A stretch of 56,799 bases of DNA from Lachnospiraceae bacterium (lineage in GTDB: Bacteria; Bacillota; Clostridia; Lachnospirales; Lachnospiraceae), in contig JAFYCS010000033.1 of the NCBI GenBank assembly GCA_017539565.1, positions 1 through 56,799 on the forward strand, given 5' to 3'. Below the pieces are notes generated by a model. That model searched no databases. It was given only the letters and a program-made list of their open reading frames with translations, and was not told the DNA's origin. Made by a program: the position numbers and the translations under genes. Within the stretch, counting starts at the first letter, position 1. Every line of letters starts with the position of its first letter. This document shows positions 24,725-35,145 of this stretch, piece by piece.

Positions 24725-27700
24725 ATGACCATCGACCAGGCCTGGAAAACGTTGCAGATGGAGCCCACGGAAGACGAGGCTGCCATCAAAAAACAGTATA
24801 AGACACTGCTGCCGCAGCATAACCCCGAGGATGACCCCGAGGGTTTTAAAAATCTGCGCGAAGCCTATGAGCTGGCTCTTCATCCCCCGAAGGAGGAGCA
24901 TGAGGATGAGCCCGATGACGATATAGCGCGCTGGCTGAAAAAGGTCGAGGCGGTATATAAGGATATGTATCTGCGCCGGGATACGTCGCAGTGGAAAGAG
25001 CTGCTGGCAGATCCGCTGTGCCAGGGGCTTGATACGGCATACGATACCAGGGAGAGACTGCTGGTGTTCATAATGAGCCATCAGTATCTGCCGAAGCCCG
25101 TATGGAAACTTTTAAACGAAACCTTCCGATTTACGGAAGAAAAAGAAGATCTTCTTGAGAAATTTCCCGAGAACTTTCTGGATTATGTGATATATCAGGT
25201 TGATAATGATACCTTCGGTGATTATGAGCTGTTCAGCGCAAAAGACGATGCAGAGCAGGATTACGATGGTTATATCAATCTGTTTTATGATATAAACCGT
25301 CTTATTACCGGACTTGATAATGATATGGAGCAGGAGCGCGTAGAGGGAGGATATTCCGATATGCGTGATGGTCCCGCAGTTTTCCTTGACGGTAAACAGA
25401 TACTTGAGCGTAATAAGGATCTGGATGAAACAAGATGTAAGATCCGAGAAAAGTTTGAAGAACTGCGTTCAAAGGGTGTGTACCATCCGTATGAGGATGT
25501 AGAGGATCTGCGGCTGACGATGCTGGAGGAGAATAAGGAACTTCCGGATGGCCGCAGCATTGATGCAGTGGCGCGTGATCTGGCAGCCGGATATGATGAT
25601 GCTTATGTATACAGGGTATGCGGGGAAGCATTGTCCGTGTGTGATGACTGGGACGGTGCACTTGAATACTGGAATAAGGCCCTTGAGAAGATACCCGATC
25701 ATGCGATGGTACATTACAATCTGGCGCGTTACCAGCAGCATATCGGTGATTATGACAAGGCCGAGAATATAATACGTGATCATATACAGCATCTGAACGG
25801 ATCACCCAAGGTAAAGAATTTCTTCATGAAGGTCCAGTATTCCCGTGAAGGACAGTTCCTTGAGAGGCTTGAAAAGGATCCGGAGGATCTGGATGCATGG
25901 GTAGAACTGTGTTGGAGCCGCTTCCATAGTGATCGTATCAAGGAAACCCTTGAAATGCTGGATCAGAAGACTTTTGTTCCCGGCACATCCGAATATTATG
26001 ATTATGTTGATATGAAGGGCCGCTGCCTTCTGGAACTGGAAGATTATGAAGGCGCACTGGAATACTTAAAAGAGTGGGAGAAGGCTCTTGAAGAACTGCC
26101 TGATGACGGCAGCGAAAAGTATAAGAAGAGAAAGAAGACACTGGGATATCAGCGCTTTGTATTTGCGGAGTGCTATGGTTATCTGGCTATACACCGTAAA
26201 GATCCCTCACTGTATGATACGGCGATCGAATATATAAGCAAGGCGATCGAAGTTGAATGGGATGAGTCCATGCTCCTGCCTTACCGTGATCTGCTTCAGA
26301 GACTGCGTCTGCGTTCCGGAAGGTATAAGGAAGTTGTGGATGACTGCGATGAGCAGATAAGGAAGGATAAGAATAACCTGCCGGCATACATGCGGCGCCA
26401 GGAGGCTTATTTCAAACTGCGTGACGGACAGGGCGTGGTGGATGATTACCATTCCATCATGGCGCTTTATAAGGATTATCACCGTCCGTATCTTCTGGCT
26501 CTCAGGGTGTTCATAATATATAAGCAGTATGAGGATGCTGCTGCGGTGCTTAAGACTGCCGCAGATAATAATGTCAGTCATCCCGCGCTTTCACTCGAGG
26601 AGATAAGGCTTATGCATGAAAGAGGCCTTGGCGATAATGTGGAGCTTTTCTGGAAAAAGGCCAGGGCACTGATGGATGAGGTTAAGGACGCTGAGCCTCC
26701 CAAACCCGAAGCATACGAGGATGAAGTGGTCACCGAAGATATGGTAAGCTTCGAGATGGCAAGAGTATTGACGGAAGAAGATAAGCTGGATGAAGCTCTC
26801 GGAATAGTGACGGGTTGTATAGAGAAAGGGACCACGCTCCGTAATATCTATATGCTGCGCGCTAATCTGATGCGCATGATGAAGAGATATGATGAAGCCA
26901 TAGGCTTCTATAAGGAGATAGCAGAAAAAGAGCCCGATAACCTTTCGCCGCTCTATTATCTTGGTGAATGTTACAGGGCTACCGAAGGCGACGATGAGAC
27001 CGCGATCTCCTGGTATAAGAAGATCCTTGAGATCGATCCCGAAGAGGACAGGGCTGTATATGAACTGGCACGCTGCTATCAGCGCCGTTATGAAAAATAC
27101 GAAGCACTTAAGGATTATCAGGCTTCAAAAGAATATTTCGATAAACTGGTGGAGTTGAATCCCTCACCTTTCGTAATGGCTGCACGTGCGGATCTTCTTA
27201 CACACAGCGGTGATCTGGATGCTGCCATAAGCGATCTGAACGAAGCTTTGGAAAAGAGCGAAGGCGAAGAGGATGATGCATATGATGATTCCTACCGCTT
27301 ATACAGGACCGGTGATATGCATTTTCTGATGGGGCGTATAGATCAGGCAGAGAAGATATTCAGAGAATGTCTGGAAAAATACGGCTCCATACAGACAGCG
27401 CCTATCTTCCAGATGGCCGATACATTAGGTACCAGGGGACAGTGGGATGAAGCCGTAAAGATCCTTGAGAAATACCTTGATGATTATAAGGACAGGGGTA
27501 ATTACCTGAATAAACTTGCGGAGATGTATATCAGCTGCGGTGAAGAAGAGAAGGCCAATGATCTTTATGATAAGATGCACGAGATAAAGTATCTTAATGA
27601 CTGGCAGATATACGATGCAAAGTTTGAGACTATGATGCAGATACATCCTCAGGATTTTGATGATTTATTCCCTGAGTTTGACCGCCGGATGCGTGAACAT

Positions 27701-28384
27701 CTGGGAGTAAAGTGGGTACATTTACACCTTATGCCCGATGTCTGGTATAACAAGGAAAAGCCTGATGAGATGAAGGATCTGGCCAGGTACTTCCACAGGG
27801 TAGGGGATAAGCTGCTTTATGCCAGAAAGTTAAATAAAGCATACAAGTATCTGCTGAACGCCAGTCTTCTGAAAAAGAAGCTGGGAATGAGCAGGATAGG
27901 CTTGTTCCGCAGTCTTGCAATATGCTGTAAGCTGGCTTCTTTAAAACCGTTTAACGGTGTGACTAACTTAGGCAACTGGAAGTGGAGGGCTGAATTATAC
28001 GCTGATGCAGAGATAAGAGACTGCATAAAGGCCAAGAATCCTCCCAAGCATATAAAAGAGATGCAGGGTGAGAATATGGAAACGGAGGAATATTATCTTA
28101 AGTCCCAGCCCGCAGACAATGCGATCCGTTACGAGCGTCTGGCGTTAATGTATCTTATGAAAGGTGATACAGCCAAATGTGAGGAGTATCTGAAGCATAT
28201 TGATGACGGATGTTTCTGCTTATCCTGCCGCTATCAGGAATGTTATGACAGGCTGATAGTACTGGGGTATATGGCAGAGATAAACGGTGATAAGGCCAAG
28301 GCGAAAGAATGCTTTGCCAAGGCCGTCGCCATATGTCCCACGGATCTGGAAAACACTATGGGATTGTGGGCAAATAGTCAGTAA
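24725..28384 (+). CDS. J-domain protein with long TPR array
   Basis: 1219 residues. The N-terminus is a J domain (about 1-58) with helix II/III sequence KKQYKTLLPQHNPEDD and FKNLREAYELA. The diagnostic HPD tripeptide, which stimulates Hsp70 ATPase, is replaced by H32-N33-P34, followed by ED. A helical linker follows to about 290, then roughly 15-20 TPR-like repeats (for example LEYWNKALEKIPDHAMVHYN; AISWYKKILEIDPEEDRAVY). There is no signal peptide or membrane helix. The gene follows the Hsp70 and Hsp33 genes and probably encodes a scaffold or substrate-loading partner of that Hsp70. It is acidic overall. The substrate is unknown. Confidence 0.88.
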   Translation: MTIDQAWKTLQMEPTEDEAAIKKQYKTLLPQHNPEDDPEGFKNLREAYELALHPPKEEHEDEPDDDIARWLKKVEAVYKDMYLRRDTSQWKELLADPLCQGLDTAYDTRERLLVFIMSHQYLPKPVWKLLNETFRFTEEKEDLLEKFPENFLDYVIYQVDNDTFGDYELFSAKDDAEQDYDGYINLFYDINRLITGLDNDMEQERVEGGYSDMRDGPAVFLDGKQILERNKDLDETRCKIREKFEELRSKGVYHPYEDVEDLRLTMLEENKELPDGRSIDAVARDLAAGYDDAYVYRVCGEALSVCDDWDGALEYWNKALEKIPDHAMVHYNLARYQQHIGDYDKAENIIRDHIQHLNGSPKVKNFFMKVQYSREGQFLERLEKDPEDLDAWVELCWSRFHSDRIKETLEMLDQKTFVPGTSEYYDYVDMKGRCLLELEDYEGALEYLKEWEKALEELPDDGSEKYKKRKKTLGYQRFVFAECYGYLAIHRKDPSLYDTAIEYISKAIEVEWDESMLLPYRDLLQRLRLRSGRYKEVVDDCDEQIRKDKNNLPAYMRRQEAYFKLRDGQGVVDDYHSIMALYKDYHRPYLLALRVFIIYKQYEDAAAVLKTAADNNVSHPALSLEEIRLMHERGLGDNVELFWKKARALMDEVKDAEPPKPEAYEDEVVTEDMVSFEMARVLTEEDKLDEALGIVTGCIEKGTTLRNIYMLRANLMRMMKRYDEAIGFYKEIAEKEPDNLSPLYYLGECYRATEGDDETAISWYKKILEIDPEEDRAVYELARCYQRRYEKYEALKDYQASKEYFDKLVELNPSPFVMAARADLLTHSGDLDAAISDLNEALEKSEGEEDDAYDDSYRLYRTGDMHFLMGRIDQAEKIFRECLEKYGSIQTAPIFQMADTLGTRGQWDEAVKILEKYLDDYKDRGNYLNKLAEMYISCGEEEKANDLYDKMHEIKYLNDWQIYDAKFETMMQIHPQDFDDLFPEFDRRMREHLGVKWVHLHLMPDVWYNKEKPDEMKDLARYFHRVGDKLLYARKLNKAYKYLLNASLLKKKLGMSRIGLFRSLAICCKLASLKPFNGVTNLGNWKWRAELYADAEIRDCIKAKNPPKHIKEMQGENMETEEYYLKSQPADNAIRYERLALMYLMKGDTAKCEEYLKHIDDGCFCLSCRYQECYDRLIVLGYMAEINGDKAKAKECFAKAVAICPTDLENTMGLWANSQ

Positions 28385-28387
28385 AGC

Positions 28388-28416
28388 TATGCAAAGACAG
28401 GGTTTTGCAGTATAAT
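28388..28416 (+). promoter_or_regulatory. Promoter of the aconitase-family gene
   Basis: Consensus TATAAT (28411-28416) with a weak -35, TATGCA (28388-28393), at 17-base spacing. Confidence 0.6.
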
Positions 28417-28456
28417 GCGTAACATTGATATTTATTAAGAAAGAGAGGAAACATTT

Positions 28457-30730
28457 ATGGTAAAGCTGTACGAAGGCGGAGCATTTCTTGCAGGCGGTAA
28501 ACTCTTCACCGATGAAAAGGCTGCAGCCGCAGAATGCGGAAAGGAAGTCAGTGCCGCAGAGGCAAAGAAAGGGACCATCGCATACGGGATATTGACCGGG
28601 CACAATAAGTCCGGTAACGATAAGAAATTGAATATCCGTTTTGACAAGCTCACTTCTCATGATATTACTTTTGTGGGCATCATCCAGACTGCAAGGGCAT
28701 CAGGACTTAAGAAGTTCCCCATGCCTTATGTGCTGACCAACTGCCATAATTCACTCTGTGCGGTAGGCGGTACCATAAATGAGGACGATCATGTATTCGG
28801 TCTGTCATGTGCTAAGCGTTACGGCGGCGTTTACGTTCCGCCTCACATGGCTGTCATCCATCAGTTTGCAAGAGAGATGCTGGCAACCGGCGGCGGAATG
28901 ATCTTAGGATCCGATTCCCACACACGTTACGGTGCACTTGGTACCATGGCTGTGGGTGAGGGTGGTCCCGAGCTGGTTAAGCAGCTTTTGAACCAGACCT
29001 ATGATATAGATATGCCCGATGTGGTGGCTGTTTATCTTAAGGGCGAGCCTGCAAGGGGCGTAGGTCCCCAGGATGTGGCCCTGGCTATTATCGGCGCAGT
29101 ATTCAAAAACGGCTACGTAAAGAACAAGGTAATGGAGTTCGTAGGTCCCGGCGTGGCTAAGCTCTCTGCCGATTTCCGTATCGGCGTGGACGTAATGACC
29201 ACCGAGACCACCTGCCTTTCTTCTATCTGGCAGACAGACGAAGAGATAAAGGAATTCTATGATATACACGGACGCAGCGCCGACTATAAGGAGCTTGCAC
29301 CTGCGGATGTAGCATATTACGACGGAGTGGTAGAGGTTGATCTTTCTGCCGTAAAGCCCATGATCGCCCTGCCTTTCCATCCTTCAAACGCATACACCAT
29401 AGAGGAGCTCAATGCAAATCTTGATGATATACTTGCAGACTGCGAGGCAAAGGGCAAGGTAAGTCTTGACGGTGCCGTAGACTTTAAGCTCCGTAACAAG
29501 ATCCACAACGGAAAGCTTCTTGTGGACCAGGGTATCATCGCAGGCTGTGCAGGCGGCGGTTTCGAAAACATCTGCGCTGCAGCAGACATAATGGATGGCG
29601 CAAATATCGGATCCGATGAATTCAACTTAAGCGTATATCCCGCATCCGTGCCCGTTTACATGGAGCTTATCAAGAACGGTGCGGCTGTCAAGCTGTTAAA
29701 GACAGGTGCCATCATAAAGACGGCATTCTGCGGTCCCTGCTTCGGTGCCGGCGATACACCTGCAAATAACGAATTTTCCATTCGTCACTCCACCAGGAAC
29801 TTCCCTAACCGTGAAGGTTCCAAGCTTCAGAGCGGCCAGATAGCTTCCGTTGCACTTATGGATGCACGTTCCATTGCAGCCACCGCTGCAAATAAGGGTT
29901 ATCTTACTCCCGCTACGGAAGTGCCCGAGAAGATCGGTAAATACAAGTATTTCTTTGATAAGAGCATATATGAGAACCGCGTCTTTGATTCAAAGGGCGT
30001 TGCCGATGAGAGTGTAGAGGTCAAGTTCGGCCCCAACATCAAGGACTGGCCGGCAATGGTGGCACTTACCGATAACCTGCTGCTTAAGGTAGTAAGTGAG
30101 ATCCACGATCCTGTTACCACCACCGATGAATTGATCCCTTCAGGTGAGACTTCATCCTACAGAAGTAATCCTTTAGGTCTTGCAGAGTTCGCACTTTCCA
30201 GAAAGGATCCCGCATATGTGGGCCGTGCGAAAGAGGTTTATGCTCAGGAAGAGAAGAGACGCAAGGATGTGCCGCTTAACGAGATGAGCGATGAAGTGGC
30301 TGAGGCTGTTAAGGCAGTATGGAAGCAGTTCCCCGATGTCACCAGCGCAAACTGCGGTATCGGATCTACCATCTTTGCCGTTAAACCCGGTGACGGATCT
30401 GCCCGTGAGCAGGCTGCGAGCTGCCAGAAGGTTCTGGGTGGCTGGGCGAACATTGCCAATGAATATGCTACCAAGCGTTACCGTTCGAACCTTATCAACT
30501 GGGGTATGCTTCCTTTCGTGATACCTGAAGGTGAGCTGCCGTTTAAGAACCTGGATTACATTTTCCTGCCCGGCATAAGAAAAGCCGTAGAGGAAAAGGC
30601 TGATGTCATTAAGGCATACGTAATAGCCGGCGGGGACTTAAAAGAATTTGACTTAAAGCTTGGTGCCCTTACGGATACCGAAAGGGAGATAATACTTAAG
30701 GGTTGCCTGATCAATTATAACAGGGTATAA
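28457..30730 (+). CDS. Aconitase-family hydratase
   Basis: A 757-residue iron-sulfur hydro-lyase of the aconitase superfamily. The motifs are [35 protein letters not shown], a cysteine in [14 protein letters not shown] and the paired cluster cysteines in [12 protein letters not shown], followed by a swivel-like C-terminal domain ([11 protein letters not shown]). Clostridia commonly carry this form, annotated simply as hydratase; it may serve as aconitase in glutamate synthesis or act on another tricarboxylate. It has its own promoter and terminator. Confidence 0.88.
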   Translation: MVKLYEGGAFLAGGKLFTDEKAAAAECGKEVSAAEAKKGTIAYGILTGHNKSGNDKKLNIRFDKLTSHDITFVGIIQTARASGLKKFPMPYVLTNCHNSLCAVGGTINEDDHVFGLSCAKRYGGVYVPPHMAVIHQFAREMLATGGGMILGSDSHTRYGALGTMAVGEGGPELVKQLLNQTYDIDMPDVVAVYLKGEPARGVGPQDVALAIIGAVFKNGYVKNKVMEFVGPGVAKLSADFRIGVDVMTTETTCLSSIWQTDEEIKEFYDIHGRSADYKELAPADVAYYDGVVEVDLSAVKPMIALPFHPSNAYTIEELNANLDDILADCEAKGKVSLDGAVDFKLRNKIHNGKLLVDQGIIAGCAGGGFENICAAADIMDGANIGSDEFNLSVYPASVPVYMELIKNGAAVKLLKTGAIIKTAFCGPCFGAGDTPANNEFSIRHSTRNFPNREGSKLQSGQIASVALMDARSIAATAANKGYLTPATEVPEKIGKYKYFFDKSIYENRVFDSKGVADESVEVKFGPNIKDWPAMVALTDNLLLKVVSEIHDPVTTTDELIPSGETSSYRSNPLGLAEFALSRKDPAYVGRAKEVYAQEEKRRKDVPLNEMSDEVAEAVKAVWKQFPDVTSANCGIGSTIFAVKPGDGSAREQAASCQKVLGGWANIANEYATKRYRSNLINWGMLPFVIPEGELPFKNLDYIFLPGIRKAVEEKADVIKAYVIAGGDLKEFDLKLGALTDTEREIILKGCLINYNRV

Positions 30731-30742
30731 TACAGCATCATA

Positions 30743-30787
30743 GGCCGCAACGGGGTGGTCCATACCCCGGGGCGGCTTTTTATTTTT
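30743..30787 (+). terminator. Terminator after the aconitase-family gene
   Basis: GCCGC pairs with GCGGC outside an inner GGGGT...ACCCC stem, followed by TTTTTATTTTT. Confidence 0.9.
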
Positions 30788-30816
30788 GAGGACAAAGGGA
30801 CTGTCCCCGTGTCCTC
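30788..30816. repeat. 29-bp palindromic repeat with GGGGAC core
   Basis: GAGGACA-AAGGGAC-T-GTCCCC-GTGTCCTC is nearly symmetrical and matches the terminal repeats of the element at 14955-15277. It sits between the terminator and the symporter ribosome-binding site. Confidence 0.75.
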
Positions 30817-30842
30817 AGATTTTAACAGGGAGGGAAAAGCTT

Positions 30843-32402
30843 ATGGAAAAAATCGCAGAATTCAACGACGTCATTAATACCTTTGTCTGGACTAAGGTGG
30901 GCGTGTGGCTGCTCATAGCCACCGGTCTTCTTATGACCGTACTCACGGGTTTCTTTCAGGTGACCCGCATAGGCCACTGGATGAAGAAGACTATAGGAAG
31001 CCTTTTTGACAAAAAGGTTACCGGACATACAGGGGAGAAAGCTTCCATATCCCAGTTCCAGGCGCTGTGTACCGCGCTTGCAGCTACCGTCGGTGTCGGT
31101 AATATAGCCGGCGTTTCCGCAGCCATCATCACAGGAGGCCCGGGAGCTGTATTCTGGATGTGGATCGCGGCATTCTTCGGTATGATGACCAATTATTCAG
31201 AGAATATCCTGGGTATCTATTTCCGCCGAAAGAATCACAATGACGAGTGGTCCGGCGGCGCCATGTACTATCTGCAGGACGGCCTTGGCGGCTATAAGGG
31301 TATGAAGGGTGTAGGTAAGGCACTGGCAGTGATCTTTGCCATCTGTGCAGCCCTGGCTTCTTTCGGTATAGGCAACATGGGCCAGATCAACAAGATAGTC
31401 ATCAACTTTACTTCGGCTTTTGATATCAAGCTCCTTTCATCTGTAGTGCTTTATTCTTCAGGGGATAAGGACGTATCACTGTATATGCTGATCGTCGGTA
31501 TCGTGCTCATGATACTCGTGGGTATAGTGGTCATAGGCGGTCTGCAGCGTATCGCCATAGTTGCGGAAAAGATCATTCCTTTCATGGTGGTCATGTATGT
31601 AATTGGTTCTCTGATCATAATCTTTACACACATCAGTCATATCGGTACGGCTTTCGGCCATATCTTCAGTATGGCATTTACACCCAAGGCTGCATGGGGC
31701 GGTGCTGCAGGCGTGGCATTCTCCACTATCATAACCCAGGGCTGCAAGAGAGGTGTGTTCTCTAACGAGGCAGGTCTTGGATCATCCGTTATGGTGCATT
31801 CAAATTCAAACGTCAAGGAACCCGTTAAGCAAGGCCTCTGGGGTATATTTGAGGTATTCGCCGATACCATCATCGTATGTACCATGACTGCTCTGGTTAT
31901 CCTTACTTCCGGTGTTATCGATCTGGACAAGGGTGTGACCGAATACAGCGACGCAACCCTGGTGGCAGAAGCGTTCAATACTATCTTCAAGATCGGCAAC
32001 ATTGAGTACGGCCGTTATTTCATAGCCATTGCTATACTGCTCTTTGCATTCACCACAGTACTTGGCTGGTCTCATTACGGCACCAAGGCAGTAGAATATC
32101 TTGCAGGAAAGAATGCACCTGTAGTTACTAAGATATACAAGGTGATCTTCGTGCTGATGATAATTTCCGGTGCTCTTATGACCAGTTCCATAGCATGGGA
32201 TATCTCCGATACCTTTAACGGCCTCATGATGATCCCCAACCTTATCGGTGTGGTGGCAATGAGTCCCCTGGTAATGAAGCTGACTAAGAACTATGTACAG
32301 CGCCGTATCAAGGGCGAGAAGAACGTTGAACCCCTTCTTTCCTATGATCCCAAGATACAGGAAGAGAACGCAGAAGCCATAACAAAGACAGGTGAGGATT
32401 AA
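30843..32402 (+). CDS. Alanine/glycine:cation symporter (AGCS family)
   Basis: A 519-residue membrane transporter with about 11 helices that imports alanine or glycine with sodium. Signatures include LCTALAATVGVGNIAGVSAA, GGPGAVFWMWIAAFFGM, NYSENILGIYFR and SNEAGLGSSVMVHSNS. The start is ATG 30843, after AGGGAGGG; the longer open frame upstream runs through the palindromic repeat and is not coding. It is a single-gene unit. Confidence 0.93.
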   Translation: MEKIAEFNDVINTFVWTKVGVWLLIATGLLMTVLTGFFQVTRIGHWMKKTIGSLFDKKVTGHTGEKASISQFQALCTALAATVGVGNIAGVSAAIITGGPGAVFWMWIAAFFGMMTNYSENILGIYFRRKNHNDEWSGGAMYYLQDGLGGYKGMKGVGKALAVIFAICAALASFGIGNMGQINKIVINFTSAFDIKLLSSVVLYSSGDKDVSLYMLIVGIVLMILVGIVVIGGLQRIAIVAEKIIPFMVVMYVIGSLIIIFTHISHIGTAFGHIFSMAFTPKAAWGGAAGVAFSTIITQGCKRGVFSNEAGLGSSVMVHSNSNVKEPVKQGLWGIFEVFADTIIVCTMTALVILTSGVIDLDKGVTEYSDATLVAEAFNTIFKIGNIEYGRYFIAIAILLFAFTTVLGWSHYGTKAVEYLAGKNAPVVTKIYKVIFVLMIISGALMTSSIAWDISDTFNGLMMIPNLIGVVAMSPLVMKLTKNYVQRRIKGEKNVEPLLSYDPKIQEENAEAITKTGED

Positions 32403-32410
32403 TAAAAAAC

Positions 32411-32439
32411 TTTATTTTTCCTTGAAAATATTGTATAAT
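32411..32439 (+). promoter_or_regulatory. Promoter of glgP
   Basis: Consensus TATAAT (32434-32439) with a poor -35, TTTATT, 17 bases upstream, in an AT-rich stretch. The leader continues to the ribosome-binding site AGGAGG. Confidence 0.5.
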
Positions 32440-32488
32440 ACCAGCATTGGTGTGATCATACACTATCAATAAACAGGAGGTAGTATAT

Positions 32489-34999
32489 ATGGCAGCAAAG
32501 AAGAGTGTAACGGCTACCACATCCGAATCGGGAGCCACTATCAGGGACAGTTTTGACAAGGAGCTGTTTAAGCGCAGCGTGCTTTATAATATCAAGACGC
32601 TTTACCGCAAGACCCTTGAGGAGGCTTCACCCCAGCAGATTTTCCAGGCTGTATCCTATGCTATCAAGGATCAGGTCGTGGATATGTGGCTGGAGACCCA
32701 GAAGCAGTATGAGAAGAAAGACCCCAAGACCGTTTATTATCTGTCAATGGAGTTCCTTATGGGACGCGCCATGGGCAATATGATGATAAACATGAAAGCT
32801 TATAAGGCAGTGGACGAAGCCCTCAAGGAGCTGGGACTTGATCTTAACGTGGTTGAGGATCAGGAACCCGATGCAGCGCTTGGTAACGGTGGTCTGGGAC
32901 GTCTGGCAGCCTGCTTCCTTGATTCACTTGCTACACTTGGCTATGCTGCATACGGCTGCGGCATCCGTTATCGCTACGGTATGTTCAAGCAGAAGATAAA
33001 GGATGGTTATCAGGTGGAGGCACCCGATAACTGGCTTAAGGACGGCAATCCCTTTGAACTGCGCCGTCCCGAATATGCAAAGGAAGTCCGTTTCGGAGGA
33101 TACGTAAACGTACGTACCGACGAGAACGGCCGTAATAATTATTATCAGGAAGGCTATCAGGCAGTAAAGGCGGTTCCTTACGATCTGCCCATAGTCGGCT
33201 ACGGTAACGGCATCGTAAATACCCTCCGTATCTGGGATGCAGAGCCTATTGATGTGTTCCGTCTGGATTCCTTCGATAAGGGCGATTACCAGAAAGCTGT
33301 TGAGCAGGAGAACCTGGCACGTAACATCGTTGAGGTGCTCTATCCTAATGATAACCACTATGCCGGCAAGGAGCTGCGCTTAAAACAGCAGTACTTCTTC
33401 ATCAGCGCATCCGTACAGGAAGCTGTTGCAAAGTATATGCGCCAGCATGATGATATCCGCAAGTTTTATGAGAAGGTTACCTTCCAGCTTAACGATACCC
33501 ACCCTACCGTGGCTATCGCAGAGCTCATGCGTATACTGATGGATGAGTATTATCTTACCTGGGACGAAGCATGGGAAGTTACCACAAAGACCTGTGCTTA
33601 TACCAACCATACCATTATGGCTGAGGCACTTGAGAAGTGGCCTATCGAGCTGTTCTCACGTCTGCTGCCCAGGATCTATCAGATAATCGAAGAGATCAAC
33701 CGCCGCTTCATCCTTGATATAGAGAGAAAGTTCCCCGGTAACCAGGAGAAGATCCGCAAGATGGCTATCGTATATGACGGACAGGTCAAGATGGCGCATC
33801 TGGCTATCTGCGCCGGCTACTCCGTAAACGGTGTGGCACGTCTGCATACCGAGATCTTAAAGAAGCAGGAGCTTAAGGATTTCTACGAGATGTTCCCGGA
33901 GAAGTTCAACAACAAGACAAACGGTATCACCCAGAGACGTTTCCTGCTGCACGGCAATCCGCTGCTGGCAGACTGGGTTACCGACCATATCGGTGATGAG
34001 TGGATCACCGATCTTTCCAAGATAAAGAAGCTTAAGGTAGATGCGGATGATGAGAAGGCGCAGCAGGAGTTCATGAACATAAAGTACCAGAACAAGGTAC
34101 GTCTGGCTGCATATATAAAGGAGCACAACGGCGTGGAAGTGGATCCCCGCTCTATCTTCGATGTGCAGGTAAAGCGTCTGCATGAGTATAAGAGACAGCT
34201 CTTAAATATCCTGCATGTAATGTATCTGTATAATGAGCTTAAGGAGCATCCCGATATGGACTTCTTCCCCCGTACCTTTATCTTCGGTGCGAAGGCGGCA
34301 GCAGGCTATATGAATGCAAAGCTCACCATTAAGCTGATCAATTCCGTGGCTGATGTGGTAAACAATGATCCGGCTATCAACGGCAAGATCAAGGTTGTCT
34401 TCATCGAGGACTACCGTGTGTCCAATGCGGAGATAATCTTTGCGGCATCCGATGTCAGCGAGCAGATCTCCACAGCCAGCAAGGAAGCATCCGGTACCGG
34501 TAACATGAAGTTCATGCTTAACGGTGCACTTACCATCGGTACCATGGACGGTGCTAACGTAGAGATAGTTGAAGAGGTTGGTGAGGAGAACGCATTCATC
34601 TTCGGTCTTTCCTCTGATGAAGTAATACAGTTTGAGAACTACGGCGGATACAATCCCATGGATATATTCAACAGCGATCCCGATATCCGTAAAGTGCTTA
34701 TGCAGCTTATCAACGGCAGCTTTGCACCCCAGGATCCGGATCTGTTCCGTCCGCTGTACAACTCACTGCTCAATACGCAGAATACTTCAAGGGCTGATAC
34801 CTACTTCATTCTTAAGGACTTCAAGGCATATGCCGAAGCCCAGAAGAAGGTTGAAGCAGCTTACAAGGATGAGAAGGGCTGGGCAAGATCGGCGATCCTC
34901 AACACCGCATGCTCCGGCAAGTTTACTTCCGACCGTACCATCCAGGAGTATGTTGATGACATCTGGCATCTTGACAAAGTAAACTTAAAGAAGAAATAA
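32489..34999 (+). CDS. glgP: Glycogen/maltodextrin phosphorylase
   Basis: An 836-residue GT35 enzyme that releases glucose-1-phosphate from alpha-1,4-glucans using pyridoxal phosphate. LGNGGLGRLAACFLDSLATL and the PLP-lysine signature EASGTGNMKFMLNGALTIGT are intact, as are QLNDTHPTVAI and VKRLHEYKRQLLNI. AGGAGG precedes the ATG. A GH31 alpha-glycosidase follows after a repeat, consistent with intracellular storage or maltodextrin breakdown. Confidence 0.96.
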   Translation: MAAKKSVTATTSESGATIRDSFDKELFKRSVLYNIKTLYRKTLEEASPQQIFQAVSYAIKDQVVDMWLETQKQYEKKDPKTVYYLSMEFLMGRAMGNMMINMKAYKAVDEALKELGLDLNVVEDQEPDAALGNGGLGRLAACFLDSLATLGYAAYGCGIRYRYGMFKQKIKDGYQVEAPDNWLKDGNPFELRRPEYAKEVRFGGYVNVRTDENGRNNYYQEGYQAVKAVPYDLPIVGYGNGIVNTLRIWDAEPIDVFRLDSFDKGDYQKAVEQENLARNIVEVLYPNDNHYAGKELRLKQQYFFISASVQEAVAKYMRQHDDIRKFYEKVTFQLNDTHPTVAIAELMRILMDEYYLTWDEAWEVTTKTCAYTNHTIMAEALEKWPIELFSRLLPRIYQIIEEINRRFILDIERKFPGNQEKIRKMAIVYDGQVKMAHLAICAGYSVNGVARLHTEILKKQELKDFYEMFPEKFNNKTNGITQRRFLLHGNPLLADWVTDHIGDEWITDLSKIKKLKVDADDEKAQQEFMNIKYQNKVRLAAYIKEHNGVEVDPRSIFDVQVKRLHEYKRQLLNILHVMYLYNELKEHPDMDFFPRTFIFGAKAAAGYMNAKLTIKLINSVADVVNNDPAINGKIKVVFIEDYRVSNAEIIFAASDVSEQISTASKEASGTGNMKFMLNGALTIGTMDGANVEIVEEVGEENAFIFGLSSDEVIQFENYGGYNPMDIFNSDPDIRKVLMQLINGSFAPQDPDLFRPLYNSLLNTQNTSRADTYFILKDFKAYAEAQKKVEAAYKDEKGWARSAILNTACSGKFTSDRTIQEYVDDIWHLDKVNLKKK

Positions 35000-35012
35000 A
35001 AATACGGAGTGT

Positions 35013-35097
35013 TCTGTCACCCTGAGCGTAGCGAAAAAGTGAGGCAGGAAATCTATGATTTCCGAAGCCGAACTTTCCTACTTGGGGATCCTGACAG
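35013..35097. repeat. Composite hairpin repeat between glgP and GH31
   Basis: Starts as the dispersed repeat (TGTCACCCTGAGCG then TAGCGAA, 35014-35034) but continues into a different structure: GGAAATC-TAT-GATTTCC forms a hairpin, and CTGTCA (35013-35018) pairs with TGACAG (35092-35097) to close the unit. Confidence 0.6.
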
Positions 35098-35145
35098 AGT
35101 GGTATTCTTTCACAGAACAAAATTTTGTCATCCCGGAGGTTACAT

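Noticed and set aside
30786-30842. Longer N-terminus for the symporter
   Set aside because: It translates the palindromic repeat; ATG 30843 has a proper AGGGAGGG site.
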